Shown piece after piece: positions 9,218 to 16,813 of a DNA stretch of 64,000 nt. Each line of letters begins with the position of its first letter. The stretch's first letter is position 1. The translations under genes and the position numbers were made by a program. The notes beneath the pieces were generated by a model that ran no database searches, had not been told where the DNA came from, and saw only the letters and a list, made by a program, of their open reading frames with translations. The stretch is from Pseudomonas sp. MWU15-20650 (GTDB taxonomy: Bacteria; Pseudomonadota; Gammaproteobacteria; Pseudomonadales; Pseudomonadaceae), in contig NZ_JALJFG010000001.1 of NCBI RefSeq assembly GCF_023242475.1, positions 1 to 64,000 on the forward strand, written 5' to 3'.

Positions 9218-9449
9218 GTATCATTGAATTACGCGGGCAGAATTCAGGCAACCAGTACAGTTTTCATAAAACATAAATTAACCAGCACAATTGAATCTCA
9301 GACTTCCGAACAGACAAACGGAGGCTTAATATCCTGTCACCACGTGGCGAACCCTGTAGAGCGTACGTCTGATGCTCAACAGCCCCCTATGTCCGTTTCA
9401 CAGTGGACGCTTCGCGCCACTCTATTTGTTTATCTACAGGAGTTATCCC
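9217..9449. other. intergenic, leader of DUF2388 cluster
   Basis: The gap from the DUF1127 stop (9116) to the first DUF2388 gene is 333 bases; after the terminator about 230 remain. It contains one more GTACAG at 9255. I see no gene or clear RNA structure. It presumably carries the promoter of the DUF2388/DUF4105 unit. Confidence 0.4.
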
Positions 9450-9770
9450 ATGTCCCGTCTTCGCCTGCTGTGCACTGCCGCCCTACTGGCCATGGCTGCC
9501 AATGCCAACGCGAGCAGCCTTATAGTGACCACCGACTCGATCGTCGGCGCACTGAAAGCCACTTCCGATGCCAGCTCCGATGCCACGTCCTCCCTGCGCG
9601 ACCACAAAGTAGTGCAGGCTGCCCGTGACGACGCCGCCAGCTTTGTCGCCAGCGAAGGTGCCATCCGTGGCGTGAAACTCGAAAGCGCCCTGGCGCACAT
9701 CCGCCAACAAGCGCCGCAATTGAACAGCGCCACTGACGCTCAATTGGCGCAGGCGATTCTGGCGATCTGA
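9450..9770 (+). CDS. secreted DUF2388 protein, first of three paralogues
   Basis: A 106-residue protein with a signal peptide (basic MSRLR, a hydrophobic core, AANANA before the likely cut). The mature part has the family core VVQAARDDAASFVASEG followed by IRGVKLESALAHIRQQ and the end LAQAILAI. The ATG at 9450 is chosen over an in-frame ATG at 9372 because it follows GGAGTTATCCC and starts the signal peptide; the same leader precedes the third paralogue. Function is unknown. Position suggests it acts with the DUF4105/HExxH protein downstream. Confidence 0.85.
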   Translation: MSRLRLLCTAALLAMAANANASSLIVTTDSIVGALKATSDASSDATSSLRDHKVVQAARDDAASFVASEGAIRGVKLESALAHIRQQAPQLNSATDAQLAQAILAI

Positions 9771-9785
9771 TTGCAGCCACAAGGT

Positions 9786-9804
9786 GGGAGCGCCAGCCGC
9801 TCCC
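9786..9804 (+). other. hairpin between first two DUF2388 genes
   Basis: GGGAGCG pairs with CGCTCCC over a five-base loop, 16 bases after the first DUF2388 stop. No T-tract follows. It may be a leaky terminator or an mRNA-stabilising structure giving different amounts of the paralogues. Confidence 0.45.
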
Positions 9805-9873
9805 ATTCCTCGGCGCTGGCTCTCGCCGGGGCATTGCGCTAGCCTTGGCGCTCGCTTTCAGTTGTCGAGTCCC

Positions 9874-10182
9874 ATGGCATTTTCATACCGCCTGTTGATC
9901 GTTCCCGTGTTGTTTTTTGCCTGCTGGTCGTCACTCGCTTCGGCCTTTGACGTGAGCACCCAGAGCACCGTCATCAGTGCATACGCCACCAGCAAGGTGA
10001 CGTCAGCACCCTTTGACAGAAAGTTGGTACTGGCCGCCCAGGATGACGCTGCCGCATTTATTGCCACTGACGGCCAATGGCGGGGCGCTCGTCTGGAATC
10101 TGCGTTGAATTACCTGCGCCGTACCCAGCCAAAACTTAACGCCAGCGACCTTGAACTGGCGCAAGCAATTCTCGTCCAATAA
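9874..10182 (+). CDS. secreted DUF2388 protein, second paralogue
   Basis: A 102-residue signal-peptide protein (MAFSYRLLIVPVLFFACWSS, cut near SAFD). It keeps the family core LVLAAQDDAAAFIATDG, RGARLESALNYLRR and LAQAILVQ. It is the most divergent of the three: it lacks the Ser/Thr/Asp-rich TSDTTTS-like stretch seen in the other two. The ribosome site is weaker than theirs. It is followed 26 bases later by the third copy. Function unknown. Confidence 0.8.
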   Translation: MAFSYRLLIVPVLFFACWSSLASAFDVSTQSTVISAYATSKVTSAPFDRKLVLAAQDDAAAFIATDGQWRGARLESALNYLRRTQPKLNASDLELAQAILVQ

Positions 10183-10208
10183 TCATCTTTGTATTTCGGA
10201 GTTATTCC

Positions 10209-10529
10209 ATGCGTAGCCCGCTGATCGCCGCCGCTCTCGGCCTGCTGTTGTTGACTGATGTTGCCCACGCGCAAACCCTCAAGGCCACCAGTAACATCAT
10301 CGTCCGCGCCTCGGCCCGCACCCTTGATTTCACCTCGGATACCACCACCTCTATCCGCGACTCCAAAATCGTACGCGAAGCCCACGATGACGCCGCCAGT
10401 TTCGTTGCCAGCAATGGTGAGATCCGTGGTGCACAGCTCGAAGCCGCGTTCGATACCCTGCGCACCCGTGTGCCGGAAGCCCGCGATGCCAGTGACCAGA
10501 CGCTCGCCGAAGCTATCCTCGCTCTGTGA
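10209..10529 (+). CDS. secreted DUF2388 protein, third paralogue
   Basis: A 106-residue protein with a signal peptide (MRSPLIAAALGLLLLTDVAHA). The core is IVREAHDDAASFVASNG then IRGAQLEAAFDTLR, ending LAEAILAL, closely like the first copy. The leader CGGAGTTATTCC also matches the first copy, which suggests duplication including the ribosome site. Its TGA overlaps the GTG start of the next gene (GTGA), so translation of the large downstream protein is probably coupled to this one. Confidence 0.85.
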   Translation: MRSPLIAAALGLLLLTDVAHAQTLKATSNIIVRASARTLDFTSDTTTSIRDSKIVREAHDDAASFVASNGEIRGAQLEAAFDTLRTRVPEARDASDQTLAEAILAL

Positions 10530-12487
10530 GGCGCCTCGCCGCCTGGCTACTGGCCGCGACTGTGCTGCTTTGTGCCGGCGCAGCCCAGGCCAGCCTGCAA
10601 CTGCGGCTCAAGACCGAGGGTTTGAGCCCGGCCGAACAGCAGGCCAGCCAGGCGTTGCTCGATGAAGCGATGCGCGCCTTGCCGCCACGCTTTGTCGAGC
10701 AGTTGGACCGGCGTATCGATGTCGGCTGGACCGACAAAATGCCCGAGAATGCCTATGGTCAGGCCTCCCTGGTGTCCGAGCTGGACCTCAACCAAAACCT
10801 GCTCGCCAGCCTGACCGACGGCAGCGCCGCCACCCAGAAGACAAACCGCCCCCACGGTACGGTTCGCCGGGAAATGCTCGCCACTGTGCTGCATGAATTG
10901 ACCCACATCTACGACCGTGCGCGCCTGTGGTCCAAGGATGACCGCACACTGATCCAACGTTGCAGCCGCCAGAACAACATCACCGGTTTGATCGGCCTGC
11001 CCGATCAATGCCGTGGCCAGAACGACCGCCGCTTCACCCTCAGTGATGACCCACGCCTGCTGGACCTCGCTGGCTGGCCACAATACGTCGGCCGTCGCGG
11101 CGAACGTGAACAGCACAACCACCAGGTTGCCCGCAGCCCGGACATCTACGAAACCACCAGCCCACTGGAGTTTGTGGCGGTCAACATGGAGTACTTCCTC
11201 CTTGACCCCAGCTACGCCTGCCGCCGTCCCGCGCTGTTTCGCTATTACCAGGAACACTTCGGCTGGGCGCCGCCTGAACAGGACACCTGCGCCAAGACCT
11301 ATGCCTTCCTGAATGCAGGCAACGATTTCGCCAAGACGCCGCTGGGCCAGATCGACCCGGAGCGCGTGTATGAAATCGACTACCTGCTCGCCGAAGCCAA
11401 CCAGAACCTGGTCAGTCGTTGGGGCCACAGCATGCTACGCCTGGTCATCTGCGCGCCAGGGCGCCCTCGTGGCCCGGATTGCCGGCTGGACCTGGACCAG
11501 CACTTGGTATTGTCCTACCGCGCCTTCGTCGGTGACGTACAACTGTCGAGCTGGGATGGCCTTGTGGGCAAGTACCCGTCACGGCTGTTCGTACTGCCGC
11601 TGGCCCAAGTGATCGACGAATACACCAAGACCGAACTGCGTGGCCTGGCGTCGGTACCGCTGAAGCTCAGCCGCCAGGAAATCAACGACACCGTCGAACA
11701 TGCCGCCGAAATGCATTGGAGCTACGACGGCAACTACTTCTTCATCTCCAATAACTGCGCCGTGGAGAGCCTGAAACTGTTGCGCAGTGGCAGTGCCAAC
11801 CCGCAATTGACCGGCCTGGACAACATCACGCCCAACGGCTTGCTGGAAGTCCTCAGTGCACGCGGGCTGGCCGACATCAGCGTACTGAACGACAAGCGCG
11901 AAGCGCTGCGCCTGGGGTATCACTTCGATTCGTTCCGCGAACGCTATCAGGCAATGTTCGACGTACTGCGCAAGCACCTGCCGATCAAACAGACACAGGT
12001 CGAAGACTGGTTGTCCCTGAGTGCGCAAGAGCGCCGCCAATGGTTCAGCCAGGCCGACCTGCGTACCAGCGCCGCGCTGCTGCTGCTGGAACAGGCCAGC
12101 TATCGCAAACAACTGATGCTCGCCCAGGACGAAGTCAAACAACGCTACCTGAGCGCTCGCGAGCTGAAAAACGGCGGCATGGAAAAAGCCAACAACACAC
12201 TGCAACAAATCCTCGCCAACAGCGGTTTCCTCAGTCGCCCGGCTGAGTTGCTGGGCAGCGGCGGCTACGGCCTGCCACAGCCTTCGGAAGCCAAACGCCT
12301 GGAGTCCGAAAGTGCCGAGCGCCAGAAACAACTGCAGTCGTTGACCGGCGACCTGGATAAAGAGGTGAGGGCGCTGCTTGATCCGTCCCGCGCCGCCGAG
12401 ATCGCTGCCTGCGAGGCCAACCTCAAGCAGATGGGTGAACACCTGCGCGCACTGCACAAAGCAGCGGGTGGTTTGGAACTGCCCTGA
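10526..12487 (+). CDS. periplasmic DUF4105 (Lnb-like) protein with HExxH motif
   Basis: A 653-residue protein with a signal peptide (to about residue 22), no later membrane helix, hence probably periplasmic. Residues 123-127 read HELTH with EFVAVNME at 215-222, a plausible zinc-metallopeptidase site with a downstream Glu. Residues 298-308 (SRWGHSMLRLV, His301) and NNCAVESLKLL (Cys411) form the His-then-Cys order of DUF4105, the family of the Enterococcus lipoprotein transacylase Lnb. The last 150 residues are charged and probably helical. The GTG start overlaps the third DUF2388 stop. Two potential catalytic centres in one chain are unusual; neither activity is shown. Confidence 0.8.
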   Translation: MRRLAAWLLAATVLLCAGAAQASLQLRLKTEGLSPAEQQASQALLDEAMRALPPRFVEQLDRRIDVGWTDKMPENAYGQASLVSELDLNQNLLASLTDGSAATQKTNRPHGTVRREMLATVLHELTHIYDRARLWSKDDRTLIQRCSRQNNITGLIGLPDQCRGQNDRRFTLSDDPRLLDLAGWPQYVGRRGEREQHNHQVARSPDIYETTSPLEFVAVNMEYFLLDPSYACRRPALFRYYQEHFGWAPPEQDTCAKTYAFLNAGNDFAKTPLGQIDPERVYEIDYLLAEANQNLVSRWGHSMLRLVICAPGRPRGPDCRLDLDQHLVLSYRAFVGDVQLSSWDGLVGKYPSRLFVLPLAQVIDEYTKTELRGLASVPLKLSRQEINDTVEHAAEMHWSYDGNYFFISNNCAVESLKLLRSGSANPQLTGLDNITPNGLLEVLSARGLADISVLNDKREALRLGYHFDSFRERYQAMFDVLRKHLPIKQTQVEDWLSLSAQERRQWFSQADLRTSAALLLLEQASYRKQLMLAQDEVKQRYLSARELKNGGMEKANNTLQQILANSGFLSRPAELLGSGGYGLPQPSEAKRLESESAERQKQLQSLTGDLDKEVRALLDPSRAAEIAACEANLKQMGEHLRALHKAAGGLELP

Positions 12488-12597
12488 CTCACCTCACACA
12501 AAAGTCTACAGACCTATCGTCATCTGATTGCTCAGCGAAAGCTGGCTGAAAGCTTCTGCGTCTAGGATCGCCCCCACTGTCGGCAACAGACCGGCTG

Positions 12598-12612
12598 TTA
12601 ACAACAACAATG
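12598..12612 (+). promoter_or_regulatory. possible Hfq/Crc (CA) motif in CitMHS leader
   Basis: An A-rich AACAACAACAA stretch lies about 130 bases before the CitMHS start. It fits the AANAANAA pattern bound by Hfq with Crc in Pseudomonas catabolite repression, and carboxylate transporters are common targets. It is further upstream than most sites, unless it acts through a short leader ORF that starts right after it. Confidence 0.35.
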
Positions 12613-12741
12613 GTGATTCCCGATGTCCGCTCGTACCCGCCTGTTTTGCCCAACTCCACCCGTACGCCTAGTGCCTTTCGTTCTGCGCTGACCCTCATTC
12701 GGTTCGCCATTCCCTAGCCGCGCTACGCCTGGAGTATTCCT

Positions 12742-14049
12742 ATGCTGACTTTCCTTGGCTTTGCCATGGTCATAACGTTCATGTTCCTGATCATGACCAA
12801 GCGCCTGTCCGCGCTGATCGCCTTGATCATCGTGCCGATCCTGTTCGCCCTGTTTGGTGGCTTTGCGCCAGAGATCGGCCCGATGATGCTGGCAGGCATC
12901 ACCAAGCTTGCGCCGACCGGCGTGATGCTGATGTTCGCCATCCTCTACTTTGCCCTGATGATCGACTCCGGCCTATTCGACCCGGCTGTGCGCAAGATCC
13001 TCAAGATGGTCAAGGGCGACCCGCTGAAAGTCTCGGTCGGCACCGCTGTGCTGGCCCTGGTGGTGTCCCTCGACGGTGACGGCGCCACCACCTACATGAT
13101 CTGCGTGGCCGCCATGCTGCCGCTTTACCAACGCATCGGCATGAGCCCGCGGATCATGGCCGGCCTGATCATTCTTGCCGGTGGCGTGATGAACATGACC
13201 CCCTGGGGTGGCCCGACGGCCCGCGCCGCCAGCGCGTTGCATGTGGACCCATCGGATATTTTCGTGCCGATGATCCCCGCCATGGCCGTCGGCGTGGTGG
13301 CGATCCTCGTCATCGCCTACCTGTACGGCAAGCGCGAGCGCGCCCGTCTCGGTGAACTGCACCTGCAGGGCGATGAGATCGACCACAGTGAAATCAGCGT
13401 GTCGCAATACCCCGACGCCCGCCGTCCGAAGCTGATCTGGTTCAACGGTGCCCTGACCTTCGTGCTGATGTGCACGTTGATCGCGGGCCTGCTGCCGCTG
13501 CCAGTGCTGTTCATGGTGGCGTTCAGTATCGCGATGATCGTCAACTATCCGTGCCTGCAACAGCAGAAAGACCGCGTTGCCGCCCACGCCGGCAGCGTAT
13601 TGGCGGTGGTGGGGTTGATCTTCGCTGCGGGTATCTTCACCGGCATCCTGTCGGGCACCGGCATGGTCGATGCCATGTCCAAGAGCCTGCTGGCCGTGAT
13701 CCCCGACGCGCTGGGCCCGTACCTGGCGGTGATCACCGCCCTGGTAAGCATGCCGTTTACCTTCTTCATGTCCAACGATGCGTTCTACTACGGCGTACTC
13801 CCCGTGTTGGCCGAAGCCGCCAGCCACTATGGCATCACCGCCGTGGAAATGGCCCGCGCGTCCATCGTTGGCCAGCCCGTGCACTTGCTCAGCCCGCTGG
13901 TACCCTCGACCTACCTGTTGGTTGCACTGGCGGGCATCGAGTTTGGCGATCACCAGCGCTTCACCCTCAAGTGGGCAGTGCTGGTGTGCCTGTGCATAAT
14001 GTTCGCCGCATTGCTGTTGGGGATTTTCCCACTCTTCAGCACTCTATAA
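12742..14049 (+). CDS. CitMHS-family citrate/metal symporter
   Basis: A 435-residue inner-membrane transporter of the CitMHS family, which brings in citrate complexed with a divalent metal together with protons. It has about 12 hydrophobic segments. Family-like stretches include SLDGDGATTYMICVAAMLP in the first half and MPFTFFMSNDAFYYGVLPV in the second. CTGGAG stands before the ATG. It is preceded by 254 bases without a clear gene, containing a possible CA motif and short reading frames. Citrate preference is inferred from family alone. Confidence 0.9.
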   Translation: MLTFLGFAMVITFMFLIMTKRLSALIALIIVPILFALFGGFAPEIGPMMLAGITKLAPTGVMLMFAILYFALMIDSGLFDPAVRKILKMVKGDPLKVSVGTAVLALVVSLDGDGATTYMICVAAMLPLYQRIGMSPRIMAGLIILAGGVMNMTPWGGPTARAASALHVDPSDIFVPMIPAMAVGVVAILVIAYLYGKRERARLGELHLQGDEIDHSEISVSQYPDARRPKLIWFNGALTFVLMCTLIAGLLPLPVLFMVAFSIAMIVNYPCLQQQKDRVAAHAGSVLAVVGLIFAAGIFTGILSGTGMVDAMSKSLLAVIPDALGPYLAVITALVSMPFTFFMSNDAFYYGVLPVLAEAASHYGITAVEMARASIVGQPVHLLSPLVPSTYLLVALAGIEFGDHQRFTLKWAVLVCLCIMFAALLLGIFPLFSTL

Positions 14050-14117
14050 TCCTACCGACTCACTCACCGCGCGGCGCTGCAGCTTGCGCGGTTTAACATT
14101 TGCTCAAAGGAATACAC

Positions 14118-14885
14118 ATGGAATGGCTGACCAATCCGGAAATCTGGATTGCCTTCTTCACCCTGACGGCCCTCGAGATCGTCCTGGGCATCGATAACAT
14201 CATCATGATTTCGATCCTGGTCAGCCGCATGCCCAAGCATATGCAGGCACGTACCCGGATCTTCGGCCTGGCCCTGGCCATGGTCACACGCATCCTGTTG
14301 CTGCTGTCCATCACATGGGTGATGCAACTGACTGCCGACCTGTTCGTGGTCTTTGGCCAGGGCATTTCCGGCCGCGACCTGATCCTGTTCTTCGGTGGCC
14401 TGTTCCTGCTGTGGAAAAGCTCCCAGGAGATGTACCACGCCCTGGAAGGTGAAGATGAAACCCAAGACGAGCCGAAGGGCGCCGGTGGCAAATTCATCTA
14501 CACCATCATCCAGATCGCCATCATCGACATCGTGTTCTCCCTGGACTCGGTCATTACCGCCGTCGGCATGGTTTCCCACGTACCGGTGATGGTTGCCGCG
14601 ATCATCGTCGCGGTCTTGGTGATGATGATGGCCGCCGGCACCATCAGCGAATTCATCGACAAACACCCGTCGCTGAAAATGCTCGCGCTGTCGTTCCTGC
14701 TGGTGGTAGGTACCGTGCTGATCGCCGAATCCTTCGACGTACACGTACCAAAAGGCTACGTCTACTTCGCCATGGCGTTCTCCCTGGCCGTGGAAGCGAT
14801 CAACATCAAGATGCGTACTGCCATCGCGAAAAAGAAGAAACAGCAGGACCCGGTGAAACTGCGCAAGGACATTCCGGGTCAATAA
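14118..14885 (+). CDS. TerC-family integral membrane protein
   Basis: A 255-residue TerC/YgdQ-type membrane protein. The N-terminal pattern LEIVLGIDNIIMISILVSRMP and the internal repeat IIDIVFSLDSVITAVGM carry the conserved acidic residues within helices that are thought to bind metal ions such as Mn2+. I start it at ATG 14118 with AAAGGA seven bases upstream rather than at the frame's earlier codon. Members are linked to metal efflux and to metalation of exported proteins. It is followed by a strong terminator and seems monocistronic. Confidence 0.88.
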   Translation: MEWLTNPEIWIAFFTLTALEIVLGIDNIIMISILVSRMPKHMQARTRIFGLALAMVTRILLLLSITWVMQLTADLFVVFGQGISGRDLILFFGGLFLLWKSSQEMYHALEGEDETQDEPKGAGGKFIYTIIQIAIIDIVFSLDSVITAVGMVSHVPVMVAAIIVAVLVMMMAAGTISEFIDKHPSLKMLALSFLLVVGTVLIAESFDVHVPKGYVYFAMAFSLAVEAINIKMRTAIAKKKKQQDPVKLRKDIPGQ

Positions 14886-14901
14886 ACCCATGCCAGACAA
14901 C

Positions 14902-14928
14902 AAAGGGGCTTTTTAGAGGCCCCTTTTT
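14902..14928 (+). terminator. terminator of terC-like gene
   Basis: AAAGGGGC pairs with GCCCCTTT, followed by T residues, starting 17 bases after the stop. Confidence 0.85.
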
Positions 14929-15096
14929 CATCTGCAAAAAATTGATTTCATGACAGTTTTGTTTCAATCCCCACTTTAGCTATGCGATGCTGGCGCAGAG
15001 CCCATTCGCCAACTACAGCTTAAGTACAAGACGTAGAACGGCACGCGGCAATTCTCATTTGCTCCTTTTGGAGCACACCCACACGGGGGGCCGAGC

Positions 15097-16755
15097 ATGC
15101 TGACCTTGCTCAATCTGCTTTCCGCCGTGACCCTGCTTATCTGGGGCACGCATATCGTCCGTACCGGCATCCTGCGGGTCTACGGTTCCAACTTGCGCCA
15201 AGTCATCGGGCAGAACATGTCCAAACGCTGGCTGGCCTTTGTCGCCGGTATCCTGGTGACGGCCATGGTGCAGAGCAGCAACGCCACGGCCATGCTGGTG
15301 ACCTCATTTGTCGGCCAGGGCCTGATGAGCCTCACGCCTGCATTAGCGACCATGCTCGGTGCCGATGTCGGTACGGCGTTGATGGCCCGAGTGCTGACCT
15401 TCGACTTGTCCTGGCTGTCACCACTGCTGATCTTTCTCGGGGTAATTTTCTTCCTGTCGCGCAAACAAACGCGAGCAGGGCAGATGGGTCGAGTCGGGAT
15501 CGGGCTGGGGCTGATCATTCTGGCACTGCAGTTGATTGTCGAAGCCGCCGGGCCGATCACCCACGCCCAGGGCGTCAAAGTCATCTTCGCCTCGCTGACC
15601 GGTGACATCTTGCTGGACGCCTTGGTCGGTGCATTGTTCGCGATGATTTCCTACTCCAGCCTGGCCGCCGTACTGCTGACGGCAACGCTGGCCGGCGCCG
15701 GTGTGATCGGCTTGCACGTGGCCATCGGCCTGGTGATCGGCGCCAACATCGGCAGCGGCGTGCTGGCCTTCCTCAGCACCAGCATGCAGAACGCTGCCGG
15801 TCGCCAAGTCGCCTTGGGCAGCCTGTTGTACAAATTGATCGGCCTGCTGCTGATCATTCCAGTGCTTGACCCACTCGTACGCTGGATGGACGGCCTGGAC
15901 TACAGCGCCCAGGGCATGGTCATCACCTTTCACCTGCTCTACAACGTCAGCCGTTGCCTGATCCTGCTGCCCACCATCGGCCCGATGGCACGCTTGTGCG
16001 AATGGTTGCTGCCAGAGCGTCCCGAACTCAATGGCAAGGCCAAGCCACGCCATCTGGACCTGGCCTCGCTGGATACGCCAAGCCTGGCCCTGGCCAATGC
16101 CGCCCGCGAAACCCTGCGCCTGGGCGACCTGATCGATAACATGCTCACCTCGATGCAGGCGGTGCTACGCGGCAAACAGACCGCTATCACCCAGGAGATG
16201 CGCAGCCTCAGCGATGACGTCGAAGCACTCTACAGCGCGATCAAACTCTATCTGGCGCAAATGCCTCGCGAAGACCTCAGTGAACAAGACAGCCGCCGCT
16301 GGGCCGAAATCATCGAACTGTCGATCAACCTGAAACTGGCGGGTGACCTGATCGAACGCATGCTGCGCAAAGTCCAGCAGCAGAAAACCTCGCAACGTCG
16401 TCAGTTCTCCGAAGTGGGCCTGGAAGAACTCAGCGGCCTGCACAATCAGTTGATCGCCAACCTGCGCCTGGGCCTGTCGGTATTCCTCAGCGGTGACCCG
16501 GAAAGCGCCCGCCAATTGCTGCGCGAGAAGCGCCGTTTTCGCGCCCAGGAGCGCCGCCTGGCCCATGCCCATGTCAGCCGCCTGCAACGCAAGATCGTGC
16601 AGAGCCTGGAAACCAGTTCCCTGCACCTGGAGCTGATTGCCGACATGAAGCGCTTGAACTCGTTGTTTTGCAGCAGTGCCTATGTAGTGTTGGAAACGTC
16701 TGACACTGGCGCACTCTCCGCCGAAGATATTGCCGACATTACCCATTCGCCCTGA
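15097..16755 (+). CDS. Na/Pi cotransporter family protein with PhoU-like C-terminus
   Basis: A 552-residue membrane protein. The first 310 residues contain two Na/Pi-cotransporter repeats, each with a QSSNATA-like or SYSSLAAV signature (MVQSSNATAMLVTSFV at about 65-80). Residues from about 335 are soluble, charged and helical, like PhoU. It resembles E. coli YjbB and probably exports or imports phosphate in a sodium-linked manner. A 211-base gap precedes it. I looked for a clear Pho box there and did not find a convincing one in the right orientation. Confidence 0.87.
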   Translation: MLTLLNLLSAVTLLIWGTHIVRTGILRVYGSNLRQVIGQNMSKRWLAFVAGILVTAMVQSSNATAMLVTSFVGQGLMSLTPALATMLGADVGTALMARVLTFDLSWLSPLLIFLGVIFFLSRKQTRAGQMGRVGIGLGLIILALQLIVEAAGPITHAQGVKVIFASLTGDILLDALVGALFAMISYSSLAAVLLTATLAGAGVIGLHVAIGLVIGANIGSGVLAFLSTSMQNAAGRQVALGSLLYKLIGLLLIIPVLDPLVRWMDGLDYSAQGMVITFHLLYNVSRCLILLPTIGPMARLCEWLLPERPELNGKAKPRHLDLASLDTPSLALANAARETLRLGDLIDNMLTSMQAVLRGKQTAITQEMRSLSDDVEALYSAIKLYLAQMPREDLSEQDSRRWAEIIELSINLKLAGDLIERMLRKVQQQKTSQRRQFSEVGLEELSGLHNQLIANLRLGLSVFLSGDPESARQLLREKRRFRAQERRLAHAHVSRLQRKIVQSLETSSLHLELIADMKRLNSLFCSSAYVVLETSDTGALSAEDIADITHSP

Positions 16756-16813
16756 ACGTACGACGGCGAGTGAAGTCAGTTAACAGTGGACCTCACTCGC
16801 CAGGAAGCCTGTT

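Noticed and set aside
14945..14975. Possible Pho box before the Na/Pi cotransporter-like gene
   Set aside because: Only one good CTGTCAT half-site, on the minus strand; the second repeat is poor and the orientation is wrong for the gene.
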